Of a stretch of 64,000 bases of DNA, positions 23,555 through 34,540 are shown one piece after another. This DNA comes from Fagopyrum homotropicum (taxonomy: Eukaryota; Streptophyta; Magnoliopsida; Caryophyllales; Polygonaceae), in contig BSWB01000001.1 in NCBI GenBank assembly GCA_033239125.1, positions 3,546,501 through 3,610,500 of the forward strand, in the 5' to 3' direction. A program made the position numbers and the translations under genes. The notes below the pieces were generated by a model that was not told where the DNA came from, searched no databases, and was given only the letters and a program-made list of their open reading frames with translations. The stretch's first letter is position 1. Each line of letters starts with the position of its first letter.

Positions 23555-24534
23555 TTTTGGAGGAAGAAGCTCACCACTACTCTAGACTGCCGCCTGTTGA
23601 TCCACCATAACACATCACAGTTAACTCCAAAATTCAAAATCAGATGAAATTTTCTTAAACAGAAAGCACTGAATTTGCAATCACTACCTCAACAACTGTG
23701 AATCAAACAATAACCCAATTCAAAGAACTCAAAAGGAATTCTCCAAACCCAACGATTTCAACTATTGAACAGCAATTCACAAAGCAAGCCCTAACCCTAG
23801 CTCAAGAGAAGTAAAACCCAAAATTCACAATCGTAAATCAGAAGAAAAGAATTAATAAACCCACATCTATGATTAGCTGGTATTGTCGCCCGTGACAACA
23901 CAAACAACCGACCTCAATAACTCCATCACCAAACTATTAAGCAAATTACCAATATTTTAATCCCAAACAAGAAATCGATACTCATTTTCTGTTATAATAA
24001 TCCCAACCCAGGAGACATACAGAATCCTCAAACCAAAAGGGAATTAAAAAACCAAAAATGCATGATTGCGCATAATCTTATAAACACAAAAACCCTACAA
24101 ATCTGCGAGCATACCCAGATGGTGGAGAACCCTCCGCCGGCGATGTTCGGCGCAACGACGCCTGCCCGGAGCGAGAGAGAGAAATCTGTGTGGGATGTTG
24201 AAAGTGTTGAATTTGGTAGGCAGAGAAGAAGAATGAGGGCAAAGATATTTATTGAATATCGAAAAAGCTAAAAGAAGGTAATATGCTATAATCGCAACAG
24301 TGATTTCGTGATGAAAGGGAAAATCGGACGGTTGAGGTAAGAGAGGGGGCAAAGCCAAGCCAGACGGAGAAATTCACGCCGATATGTCTATGTCTACGGC
24401 TGAGAGAATATGCCGATGTTGTATATTTGAAGATGAGATCTTTTTGCTTTTGATTTCTTTCGGTTTCGTTGTTATGAGCGTTTCGAATTGAGTACTTTTC
24501 TTTATAGAGAGAGAGGTGGCGCATGGTGAGTCTT
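23555..24534 (-). other. Probable 5' UTR, UTR intron and promoter of the CBL gene
   Basis: On the minus strand a donor-like CTGG|GTATGC near 24118 and acceptor-like sites near 23590 could remove most of this stretch as a 5' UTR intron. The pyrimidine-rich tract around 24160-24185 would be leader. No separate gene is supported. Short ORFs on both strands here lack family motifs. Confidence 0.45.
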
Positions 24535-24638
24535 ACGCGTGTGACGCGTGTCTGCGCCTACATGTTCAAGCGCGTGGAGGTTGTGATTGGCTATGAGTTC
24601 GGTTAGTCAATTAAAAACTGAACTCAACAGTGACGTCA
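24535..24638. promoter_or_regulatory. CGCG boxes and a TGACGTCA site upstream of the CBL gene
   Basis: ACGCGT occurs at 24535-24540 and 24544-24549, and AGCGCGT at about 24569-24575. These match the VCGCGB core bound by CAMTA calmodulin-binding transcription activators. A palindromic TGACGTCA (bZIP/CRE-type) lies at 24631-24638. All are upstream of the minus-strand CBL transcript. The sites are seen; their use is inference. Confidence 0.4.
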
Positions 24639-24639
24639 C

Positions 24640-27183
24640 ATGACTTTTATTTTTAAAAACTAAAGAATATTCATTTTAATTATAATAAAAAAGCAAAAAC
24701 TTTCCAACGTAATAAATAAAAGACAGAATGGATCTGAACTTGACTATGAGTTATTCGGTTATCCTTTCGGTTTTGTTGTACGGAATTACAATGGAGAGGT
24801 TATCAGTGTTAATGTAAAAATAATAATTTTGATTCGGTATCAAAACTGGAAACCTTTATTTTACAAACGGATTTGTAAGAGGCTATTAGATTGTAATTAA
24901 AAAAATCGAAATTGAAGGTGACAATTTATGTCCTATCGAAAAATACCAAGATATTTGAAGTTGTCCTTGAAAGGTCGAGATTATTATATCCAACAATAGA
25001 TTGTCTTCGTTTTTTATGAAGTCTAGATTTGACATATTTTTATAGCACTTAGTTGTGTTGTTGATCGGTTGACCAATTTGGAAATCTCGATATCAACACC
25101 AATTTTTTTATGATCTCAAACTTTGTGTTCTCATTCACAAAAATGTTTTAGGTCGAGATGATCTACTCAACATGCCCCCCTTCTAGACAAAACACTCGAA
25201 ACGCCACAAAAAAAAAACATCAAACTAAGAAGACGATTATGCAAATCACGAGTATCATTGTATAACTTTCATGGTTTAAAGAATAAAGATTTATAAGGTA
25301 AAAGTTGGTCATAAAATAATTGGTTAAATACACATAAGCTTTTTAATTGATTTGCTTTTGTTTTGATTATTCTGATTTTGTTCAATTTTGTTTTTAAATC
25401 TTTATTACCTTGGGCAATAAAGATTTGAAGATCCAAGAGATTACATAAACTTTTAAAGTTTATTAATGTGTTATATTTGTTGTGATTTATTAGTGAACCT
25501 CATTGTTTCTCCGAGCATTGTTGAAATTCCTTTAAGTCACCAATCAAAACACAAGGGATACGAGAATTTTATTGAAATATGAAAGATTATCCCAAAATTC
25601 ATTTTTTTCAACTTGTGGCGGAGCAAAAGCGAAGATGATTTTCATTTTGTTATTTGAGTTGTTACGGATAAATTCGATACAAAAGAATATGTTTTGTGAA
25701 CGATTTTAATCGTTTGAATTCTGAGCTGGTAAGATTTTCAAAGGATACATAAACCTCCGACCCTTCCATTATCCGGACAATAAATCATGTTGTCGAAGCC
25801 TGTCAATTTCCACAAAGAGTCATCGCAGGGGGTTTCGGACTTTGTTTTCACGAGAGCAATTACTTTGATTTTGTGCTTTTTTACAAATTGCATCGAAGTT
25901 TGTCCAGAGGTTACTCCGGTGATCCTAATATTCCAGAAGCTAACTACCATTTATCTACTTTTATGACGAAAATTAGGAGAGCAAAGAAGCCCGGTGATCC
26001 TAATTTCTTGTAATGAGCAAAATTTTATGAGAAGATTGTTTTGATATATCAATTTTGTATTTTATTGGAAAATTTCCAATAAAACGAGAACCGAAATTCA
26101 AACCTATTTTTATCAAAGATTTAATATTTGATTGGAATTACTCGTAAAGAGTCTTATCAAACTCGATATTGAAACAATTATACAAAATCAATTGGGTTTA
26201 AAAAAGAATTAGCCCTTCCATAGGACAAGCCCATAACTCAATTAATAAGTATTATAATCCTCTGATCGGTTATTAGAGACTTCACCTCTTATTAATCCCC
26301 AATCCTTGAGAAGATTACAAGGACTAAATCCAACTGTTTCTAATTAGAATTATGTTAATCCACATTGAACTTCGCAACAAATGAGCCATGGTGAAAAAGA
26401 TCCATTCATATTCTAAGCATTAGGAATCAACACAATGAGAACATGTTAAAAAGTACTCTTTTAGCATTGAAATGTTCTGACAGATCTCGTTATAAAAATT
26501 AGAATTATGGGGTATTGAAACCCATCATACTTTCTTGTGTCAAAGATATCTATTTGTTATGTTGATCTTGTAAATTGTGGTTATATTAGGCCTTGACTTT
26601 TTCCTTGACATTCGTTTTGTGCATAAGAAGCTAGGAAGTAGAAGCTAGATTTTGGCAAAGACTGAATCAACAAAAAAGCAAGTCAGTGAAAAAACGGAAC
26701 ATGCAAGAAGACCACAAAACAACTCTCGTTTCTTCCAAATTTTCTACGTTAATAATGTGTCCAGCTTATTTTTACCGCTCACAGTTTTGGACTGAGAGAA
26801 TTTTGCCTGATAGACTTTGAGGCCCTTTTTGGGGCATTTTGGATGGATTTTGTTTGTTTTCACCAAACCCGACTTAAGTCTGTTAAGACATTGTTACAAT
26901 TTTTCACAATAAGAGGGGTTTTTTTAATCATCAAATGTGGCAATTTTCGCGGATGTAGAGGAAAAGGTCAAGAAACCTTAGAGGAAAAGAGTAACATAAG
27001 AAACAAAGAGAGCAAGTATAGAAGATGGGGAAGAGTTGTTAGAATGGTGCGTTGAGGACCACTAGTCAAGCGCATATTTAAATCCGTTTCTTCACTTTGA
27101 AGCCATACACTCTATGAACGCCGGTACAAAGGGTTAGGTGAAGCCTAATAAAAATCAAGCCAAACGACCGTCCTACTGTTTTT
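24640..27183. other. Intergenic with one LINE endonuclease scrap
   Basis: AT-rich spacer. The only supported feature is the LINE fragment at 25738-25950. The plus-strand ORF at 26843-27055 has no recognisable motif. Confidence 0.45.
25738..25950 (-). pseudogene. LINE endonuclease N-terminal fragment
   Basis: About 70 codons read like the start of the apurinic-type endonuclease of plant L1 LINEs: SFWNIRITGVTS, then FVKKHKIKVIALVKTK, where WNIRG..K..IDV.AL.ETK is usual. The domain ends after VGGLCIL, so catalytic residues downstream are missing. It belongs to a different LINE copy from the one at 34469-40877. Confidence 0.55.
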
Positions 27184-28854
27184 TGTAACAACCCAAGTTT
27201 TAGGAACTCGAAGCGTTACGAGCTAGGACCTCCAAATGGGTCCCGACCCTCAGAGTAACAACGATAACATCGGATCTTGCAACAAGGCACAAATAAATGA
27301 AAACCAAAACTTATATAAAAACCGAAGGTTTAACAAAAGGGAAAAGCAAAAGACTCGCAATCGAGTTCAACAACAATTGAAAAGACAACAATGGAAATAT
27401 AAATCCGATCCCGTCCTATAATGTACGAGATCCCCAGCTGAACACACCGTCCGGATCACTCAGCATCATCTTTAACCTGCAGGGCATCTACAACATCGGT
27501 ATAAACTGTTAGCTAACATTCTAGATATGAGAAAAACATTAAAGACACAAACACACATAAGAAAGTAAACACATAGCATGATCTCACACAACCGGTTATT
27601 ATCTTTCATTAAGTTAATCCCTTGACTAATTCAACTTATGTTGTCACACGAGAATCACCGTGAACTCGCCTTTGTCCCCTTTCACCGACAAGAATAGAGG
27701 CGATGCATCCCTCCGTTACTTGCTGGACTAGTCGCAAGAGTACCTTCCAGTTTCCCCATTTTGAATTGGACAAACGATCACCGCCCGGTTATGATACACT
27801 TGGGCCAATCAAGGTATAAGGTCATCCTAGTCCGGTTTTCCGTTATAACGATAAACAATACACACAACCAATATGGTCAAACCAGTATACGGAATGTAGC
27901 TAAGTAAGTCCAAGAGACTTACCTCACTCGAAGGTAAACACAAAGGTCAACTACAACTCAGTTTCCCAAAGGAAAGAATGAATACTTGCTCAAACAAGGC
28001 ATACCAAATCAGAAACGAACCGAAAGCTAGAAGTCTACAACTTCTAGTCCCAACGATCTCGAAGAGATCTCCAACAAGTTAAGGACACGATCCCTTGTCT
28101 TACATGTATCCCAAGGAACAACTTCAACACTTAGCTCAAGGAAAAGGAACGAGGAAGCAAGGAAGGAAACAACTCACCAAAGACGGGAGTCACTGTAGGT
28201 GAATAGCGGGGGCGGCAGACAGAAGGCACGGGGCGATAGAAGGTTGCAACCGCAGGGGCGGGAAGGTCCATGCGCGGGGTGGTGGCGTGACAAAACGGTC
28301 GTCGAGACTCCTTTTGAAACAACGTCACAACAAAGAGACCAAAGTTTGATCCTTCTATTCACACACATAACTTCTCAACCAAAGGAGCTGGAAACATATA
28401 CGTATCAACAACGGAAGACAAACAAGAATCAATACTCGATCTTGATTCGTGTGAAGAAGAAGAAACGAGAAAGAGAAAGGGAAACAGAAGGAGGAGAAGC
28501 ACACAACAGACTCATGAACGTAAGGAAGATCAAAGGGATGAAGACTTACACGTTCTGTAGGAGATTACATAGGAAAGGCTGCAGCTTTGCTCGAAGGTTG
28601 AAGAAAACGTAAGCAAGAAGAGGAAAAAGAGAAAGACAGTGGGAATATATAGAGAACGATTGGGAAAAGAACAAAGATTTAGGGTTAGAAGATAGAAGGA
28701 AAGAAGACCCAAAAGATAAAAGATTGGATCTTCTAAGAAAGGAAGGAAATAAAATGGAAGAAAAACAGGTCGGCCGTGATCTAGAGTCAGCCGAAGGGGC
28801 GGTTGACCCGGCGGCGACCGCGGGGGCGGTGAAGGCAAAAACACGGACGTTACA
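27184..28854 (-). mobile_element. Solo Ty3/gypsy-like LTR, inverse orientation
   Basis: Read on the minus strand this 1.67-kb segment starts TGTAACGTCC and ends GGGTTGTTACA. It aligns by eye with the LTR at 2221-3929, e.g. the shared gggtcccgaccctca and ggtgaccgcccg-like stretches and the same 3' terminal block. No primer binding site or internal coding region adjoins either end, so it is probably a solo LTR. A gtttt word flanks the right end and a T-rich gttttt the left, possibly the 5-bp target duplication. Confidence 0.75.
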
Positions 28855-30912
28855 GTTTTATACGCAATCCGAACCTCCACCGAGAGGAAAGAGAGCAAGA
28901 TTCTTCCCGGATATTGTATACTTTTCCTCATAGGCTATTGATAGCAACGAGACATCATTCCCTATTTCTTCCTATTGTAAATTTCGGTTCCTTCCTCTGG
29001 ATCTACACTCCGAAGGACAAAAGAAGGTATGAAACGAATTCAAGACAACTCAAGATTCACATATCCAAAAGAGTTGCAAACAAGAATCGGGAGAATATTA
29101 GTCCAAAAAGGACCGGATCTGTGTGTTTTGGGTTTTGGGAAGAGTAGAATGGGGTACCAGGAGACCTTTGAACCCGAAAATAAGGCCGAAACCTTGTATT
29201 TGGGGAGTTTTGTTGTGTTTTGCGGGGTGGTTGAAGCCGTCAGGTGTGGAGATTTGAAGGCGGCGGGTGAAGAATAGGTTTTGGGAAGGTTAACTTCGGG
29301 CTCAAAAGAGAGCGTTTCAAGTTGTGAATAATATTATTGATACCAACATAATTGATTATGATAGCACAATTAATTTTTATTAAAAATCATGTAAAAATAT
29401 ATTTTTTTTCATTAATGTGAGGTCTAAAAATCAAATGATGAAAGGTTAGAGGTCTGATTTCATCTTGTTAATTTGAAGTGACTTTCCTGCCAACTTTTTC
29501 ATGACGGAGAATGGTTGATTTAGTTTGGGTAAAATGGTTAATTAAGCACTTTTTGCATAATTGTGTACAAAGTAGGTAGTTTTGTGTTTTAATTAACAAA
29601 CTAGGCCCTTTTGAATATGTAAAGAAAAGATTTAATAATTAACAAAATAGAGATCCTATGATCTTTCTCTCTCTAATTAAAAAATATTTATTTCCAAAAT
29701 TAATTATGCTAATTAAAGATAATAACTGTTTAGGAAGCATTAACAGTCACGATCTTCCCCCATTATTTTCTGGTTTTTACGATATAAGGTCCACCATTTT
29801 CAACGAAAACAGAAGACGGAGGTTTCTGGGTTTTTATGCGTTCAGGTTTGGACAATTGTCTGCGTTCACGTTTTGGCGATTGGAGAAGTACACTGCATCG
29901 ATTGTTTGGTTTTAGTAGCGTCATCTATCATAAAATGGTAAGGTGAAAGTCAAATTTATGGTGTTTCAAAGCTTTTTTATGCTTTAATGGAGGACGAAAT
30001 TTATGTTGTTATTTTGTGTTTCTTTTGACTTGTTAGTGTACATATATGATGAAAATAGTAATTCTGTTGTTGAAATGGTGTAACTATGTTGTTGTAATCT
30101 TGAATCATGATGTATGTCATTTTCTGGAGAAATGACGATTGTCCAGATTGACGATATTATGTTGACGAAGATAACTTGTGTACACATTTTAGGTACAGTA
30201 ATGTATGTACGTATGTGTTTTGAACTCTTTGTATGATATATACATATTTGTTACATATTATGTGTGCGTAATTGTGCACTTATTAAGTGCATTAATGTAC
30301 ATCTTCGTTGTGAGTAATATTACATATTGTGTATGTACGATCAATTTGTAATTGTGTACATAATGTTTACATAAATGTACGTATGTCTTTTATGTCATGT
30401 GTATCTGAATTCTATGTATGATATATACATATGTGTTACAGGTATGTTTACACAAGCGAAAATGGCAGACGAAGGTATTGCGAAGCTCGGAATGGACGAC
30501 AATGTCGATTAGGCAATTCTGGGTTGACAGAATAGGAAAGCACGAAATCTATCTTCTAATTTCTCGGGACGAAGTTGCAGTTGATACGATGGGGCGAAGA
30601 TTTGCAGAATCTTCTTAATTTACGGTTTCCATTTTTTAATAACCAGTATTTTAATTAAAGGAAACTTTTAATAAATGAAATTATTGTAACTGCTCAAACC
30701 ACCTCCTATAATACTCTCTTTTATTTATCTTTTTTTCTTAGTCATAATTTACTAGGGGCCTAATTAGTATCTAATAAACCAAAACTGCTCTAATGGCTAA
30801 ATTTTCTCATTTAGTTTTAACTTATAAATCTACTCTTTTATTTTTATGTTTGGTTGAATATTACCTTTATAAAACAAGGGATATTTTGATTGAAAAAACC
30901 CGATCCACCCAT
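28855..30912. other. Intergenic, no gene supported
   Basis: A plus-strand ORF at 29029-29277 has no motif I recognise. Between 29570 and 30770 the words aactaggccc and (opposite strand) attaggcccc lie near the two ends, and tgtacgtatgt words recur at 30180-30430. This hints at a non-autonomous element that I cannot classify. Confidence 0.35.
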
Positions 30913-30915
30913 TAA

Positions 30916-31203
30916 GGGCCCGTTTGGTTTTAACTCCGGAATCGGAAATAGAATGTAAACGAATCTAGTCCATACGTATATCCTTGTTCATGAAAATTTT
31001 TGGAATCATTTCTTGTTGTTTGAAGTAATTGGAGTAGAGTTTGATTACTTTTGATACCCTATAGATTAACGAAATGTGGGGAATCAAGTGCATTTTGACT
31101 TAAACCACAAGGTTTGATTACAATTTCATGAATAAGGATATAGATTTGGACTACATTCGTTTTCATTTGTTTCCGTTATCGTAGTTGGAAACAAACGGGC
31201 TTT
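30916..31203. mobile_element. Tourist-like (PIF/Harbinger) MITE, copy A
   Basis: It begins GGGCCCGTTTGGTT after a TAA target word and ends with a decayed inverted terminus (AAACAAACGGGCTT). The interior carries the family words ccatacgtatatcc, ttggaatcat and ccctata that recur in copies at 32815, 33808 and 59355. Length about 288 bp, non-coding. Confidence 0.8.
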
Positions 31204-31549
31204 TAGATGATAAAAATTAAGGATATGTAAGGAAAGATAGGAAGATGGTAGGTAAAGAGTTATGTGATGGAAGTGGTCATTCTCTATTAACTCAAACCAA
31301 ATATTGACAAGTAAACATATTAGGTTTGCAGGTATCCAACTCGTAGCCTGGTTCTTTGCCTAACCTACGGTTTGTTTTCTACGCTGCAAAACCTTTTGAT
31401 ACCTAACGAAAAAACCAAACAAAATGTTAACATAATTTAATTATTGTTAATCTCTGTCCTCATGTTGTTAACAAGTTAAGTATCAGGTCACATGCAAGTT
31501 CGAATTTTAGGGCATATTCTTTTACCATGCAAAAACTTGATCTAATGAT

Positions 31550-31963
31550 TAGGGCTGAGCAGATTGCGGTTCGGACCGCAACCGAACCGTAAATTGCGGT
31601 CCAAACCGCAACCGAACCGCACTTAATCAGTTCGATTTGCGGTCCGCAAGTTTTTGTTTTGCGGTTTGCGGTTCAAACCGCAAACCGCAAAACCGCCAAA
31701 ACAAACCGCAAACAACAAAAAAAAACCGCAAACTGCAAACCGCAAAAAAAACCGCAAACCGAAAAAAACCCCGCAAAACTGCCAAAAAACCCGCAAACCG
31801 CAAAAAAACGCAAAACTGCAAAAAAAAACCGCAAAACCGTAACCAAACCGCAAAATGCGGTTCTTTTGCGGTTCAAACCGCAACCGAACCGCAACCGTGC
31901 GGTTCACGTTTTCTAGGATTGCGGTTTTCCGGTTTTGCGGTTTTGAACTGATGCTCAACCCTA
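31550..31963. mobile_element. hAT-like MITE built of ACCGCAA motifs
   Basis: The termini TAGGGCTGAGCA and (opposite strand) TAGGGTTGAGCA are inverted repeats. The octamer ctaatgat is duplicated exactly at 31542-31549 and 31964-31971, the hAT signature. The 414-bp interior is an array of AACCGCAA/TTGCGGTT words. Overlapping ORFs here on both strands are produced by this composition and are not genes. Confidence 0.88.
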
Positions 31964-32814
31964 CTAATGATCCTAATCAGCAGGTTAAATTTCGATAATA
32001 TTTATAAATAGGGTTTTTAACAATCCCTAAACCAGTTCTATCTCATAAGTCCAATAACTTATACTAGCTAGAGGGAAAATATATAATTATGGAAAAATTT
32101 AAAGATGTTCTTCACATTAAACCTTTTCGGGTTATGTTCTATATTTTTTCCCAAGTATTTGGATGATCTCTTTGAATTTTATAAATTTCTAAAATATACC
32201 TTTTATTATACAAAAATAACATTTTGATTTTTTTAATTTATTATCTACTAACTATTATTAATATTCATTTGAATGTGTAGGCAATTTCATGGAGTGATAA
32301 CTTATCCTTTTATACCTCAAAATATTAATAAATGTTAATTCATGAATGATCTAAAGATGTAATTCAGAAAATAATAAAGTTTAAACCATTTGAAAACTTA
32401 AAAACATTTTAACATAATCCGAAAAATTTTAAATTATAAAAATATAATCAGAAAATTTTCTAATATTATTAAGTTACGTATTTGTCCGGTGTGATGTGGG
32501 TTATTAAGAGTTCATTTGGTATGTTCCGAAAATCGGGTCGAGTTTAAGAATGACATAAATGACTAAATGTTTTATTATTATATGAAAATAAAGTTGATTA
32601 CGGAGTAATAATTTAAAATAACTTATTGCTTAAATGATTTTGATTTTTTTTTATAAAAAAAAAATATGTACATTGAGAAGGATTTACATGGTCACTTAGC
32701 CAGATGCATCATAGAGCAAAACAAAAGCATAGGGAGAAGAAAACTAGGAGGAACCAGATGAAGACTAGGAGAGGGAGATGCCGAGTAACCGAGCCCACCA
32801 AATAGAGTTTGCGG

Positions 32815-33075
32815 ATCGATACCCTTGTTGATGAAAGTTTTTGGAATCATTCCTTTTTATTTTGATAGCAAGAATCGTTCCTTATATGACTTGAAGTAAT
32901 TGGAGTAAAATTTAATTACTTTTGATACCCTATAGAGAAACAAAATGTGGGGAAGGAGGTGCATTTTGCATTAAATCATAAAAAATAATTCCATAAAGTT
33001 TCATAAATAAGGATATACATATGGACTAAATTCGTTTCCATTCCGTTTCTGTTTCCGGAGTTGGAACCAAACGGG
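32815..33075. mobile_element. Tourist-like MITE, copy B, left end lost
   Basis: Internal family sequence (gatacccttgttgatgaaag, then ttggaatcatt) and the right terminus gttggaaccaaacggg are present. The left GGGCCCG end is missing. It is a decayed member of the family at 30916 and 33808. Confidence 0.65.
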
Positions 33076-33807
33076 TATTCTCATTTGCGATTACATTATA
33101 TGAGTATCACACCAACCCTAAATATTTTTAAAAATTGTATATAATATAGTATCTAATTATTTAAAATGATTATTTAATAGATACTTGACAATTTGATATC
33201 ATTAAAAAAGGATCAATCTAGATTTTGTGTTGATAAGGCAATCAAGAAAATGTGGGAGCCATACATACTTATAAATTCGAATTGTAGATGGCCAATTTGT
33301 CAAAAATGACAGCATATTGTCAAGTATTTCTACGATCCTCATAAATATTAGATATAAACTATAATATCTATTTTTTTTGTCAACTATCATATACATGCAT
33401 TATCCAAAAATATATATTATCATATATGTTATTTGAGACTAGGTTTCAAAGAAAAAATACGTTTATATTATAAGGGGGTTTGTTCATTATTTTGGTCATT
33501 CATTATTATAATATTATACTTTGATAAATAATTAGGGCAAAATGCCAAAATTTGAAGAAAAAATGGCAAAAAATTACGATATTTAAATAGAGTCCATTGA
33601 TGGATAATTGGTTGGAGAAAATACGGATATTCGTTATCAAATGTTTTAATATGAGGAATATTCTTTTTGTATAACAACTGAATAAGATAATTTATAATAG
33701 TATTTAGGGTAAGGAGTGGGATCATTAAAAGATGTCTCATATAACTAAAATCAACCTTTATAATTTATCCATGTGATTGAAGTGTATGTACCATCTTAGT
33801 CTACTAA

Positions 33808-34099
33808 GGGCCCGTTTGGTTCCAACTCCGGAAACGGAAACGGAATGGAAACGAATTTAGTCCATATGTATATCCATATTCATTGAATTTTATGGAATCA
33901 TTCCCCATGATTTAATGAAAAATACAATTGTTTCCTCACATTTTGTTACCCTATAGGGTATCAAAAGTAATCAAACTCTCATCCAATTACTACAAACCAC
34001 AAGAAATGATTCCAAAAATTTTAATGAACAAGGATATACGTATTGACTAGATTCGTTTCCATTCCGTTTCCGATTCCGGAGTTAAAACCAAACGGGCTC
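33808..34099. mobile_element. Tourist-like (PIF/Harbinger) MITE, copy C
   Basis: A 292-bp element with termini GGGCCCGTTTGGTT and (opposite strand) GAGCCCGTTTGGTT is flanked by a TAA duplication at 33805-33807 and 34100-34102. TAA/TTA duplications are diagnostic of PIF/Harbinger MITEs. Non-coding. Confidence 0.88.
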
Positions 34100-34540
34100 T
34101 AAAAGGTTAACCCTATAATGATAGGAGTTAACTATGCTGTGATCATAAGAAAATTCACGAGTAGTTAAAGCGTAAGGAGGTTGAGCGACCTACATAACTA
34201 GAGGATGCAAATTCAAAAGGAGTGTCGGGATCAGGGTTTTGGGCGTCAATGGCATAAAGAAAATAACTATGGGTGAAGCAACCAAGAGTTGTATAAATAA
34301 TGGCGGAGAGGGGAAGGGTAGGATAAGGATGCGTCATAAGATCAAGATTGCGATAATAATCGTAATAAAATCGAGATTGTGATTGTTATTGTGATAATAT
34401 CTTTGTTATTTAGTTTCCAATATAATACTAGTTATTATTTTCTTGTGAAGCGTATATAAAGGTTATCTTTTTTTTTGGTGGGAAGGAGAGGCAGTGGTCT
34501 CCGGCGCATCTAAACGCGCTTTTATTAATTGAAAAGAAGG

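Larger units (their letters stand above)
31972..34452. other. AT-rich intergenic with two Tourist-like MITEs
   Basis: Apart from the MITE copies at about 32815-33075 and 33808-34099 I see only AT-rich spacer. The ORFs at 33202-33396 and 33468-33740 (minus) lack motifs. Confidence 0.45.

Noticed and set aside
27184..28854. Possible complete gypsy element
   Set aside because: No primer site, polypurine tract or coding domain adjoins either end, so only a solo LTR is supported.
29029..29277. 82-codon plus-strand ORF
   Set aside because: It has no family motif and no neighbouring exons that would join in phase.
31623..31958. Overlapping long ORFs on both strands
   Set aside because: They arise from the ACCGCAA-word array inside a MITE with clear TIRs and target duplication. 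The peptides are low-complexity and in up to six frames.
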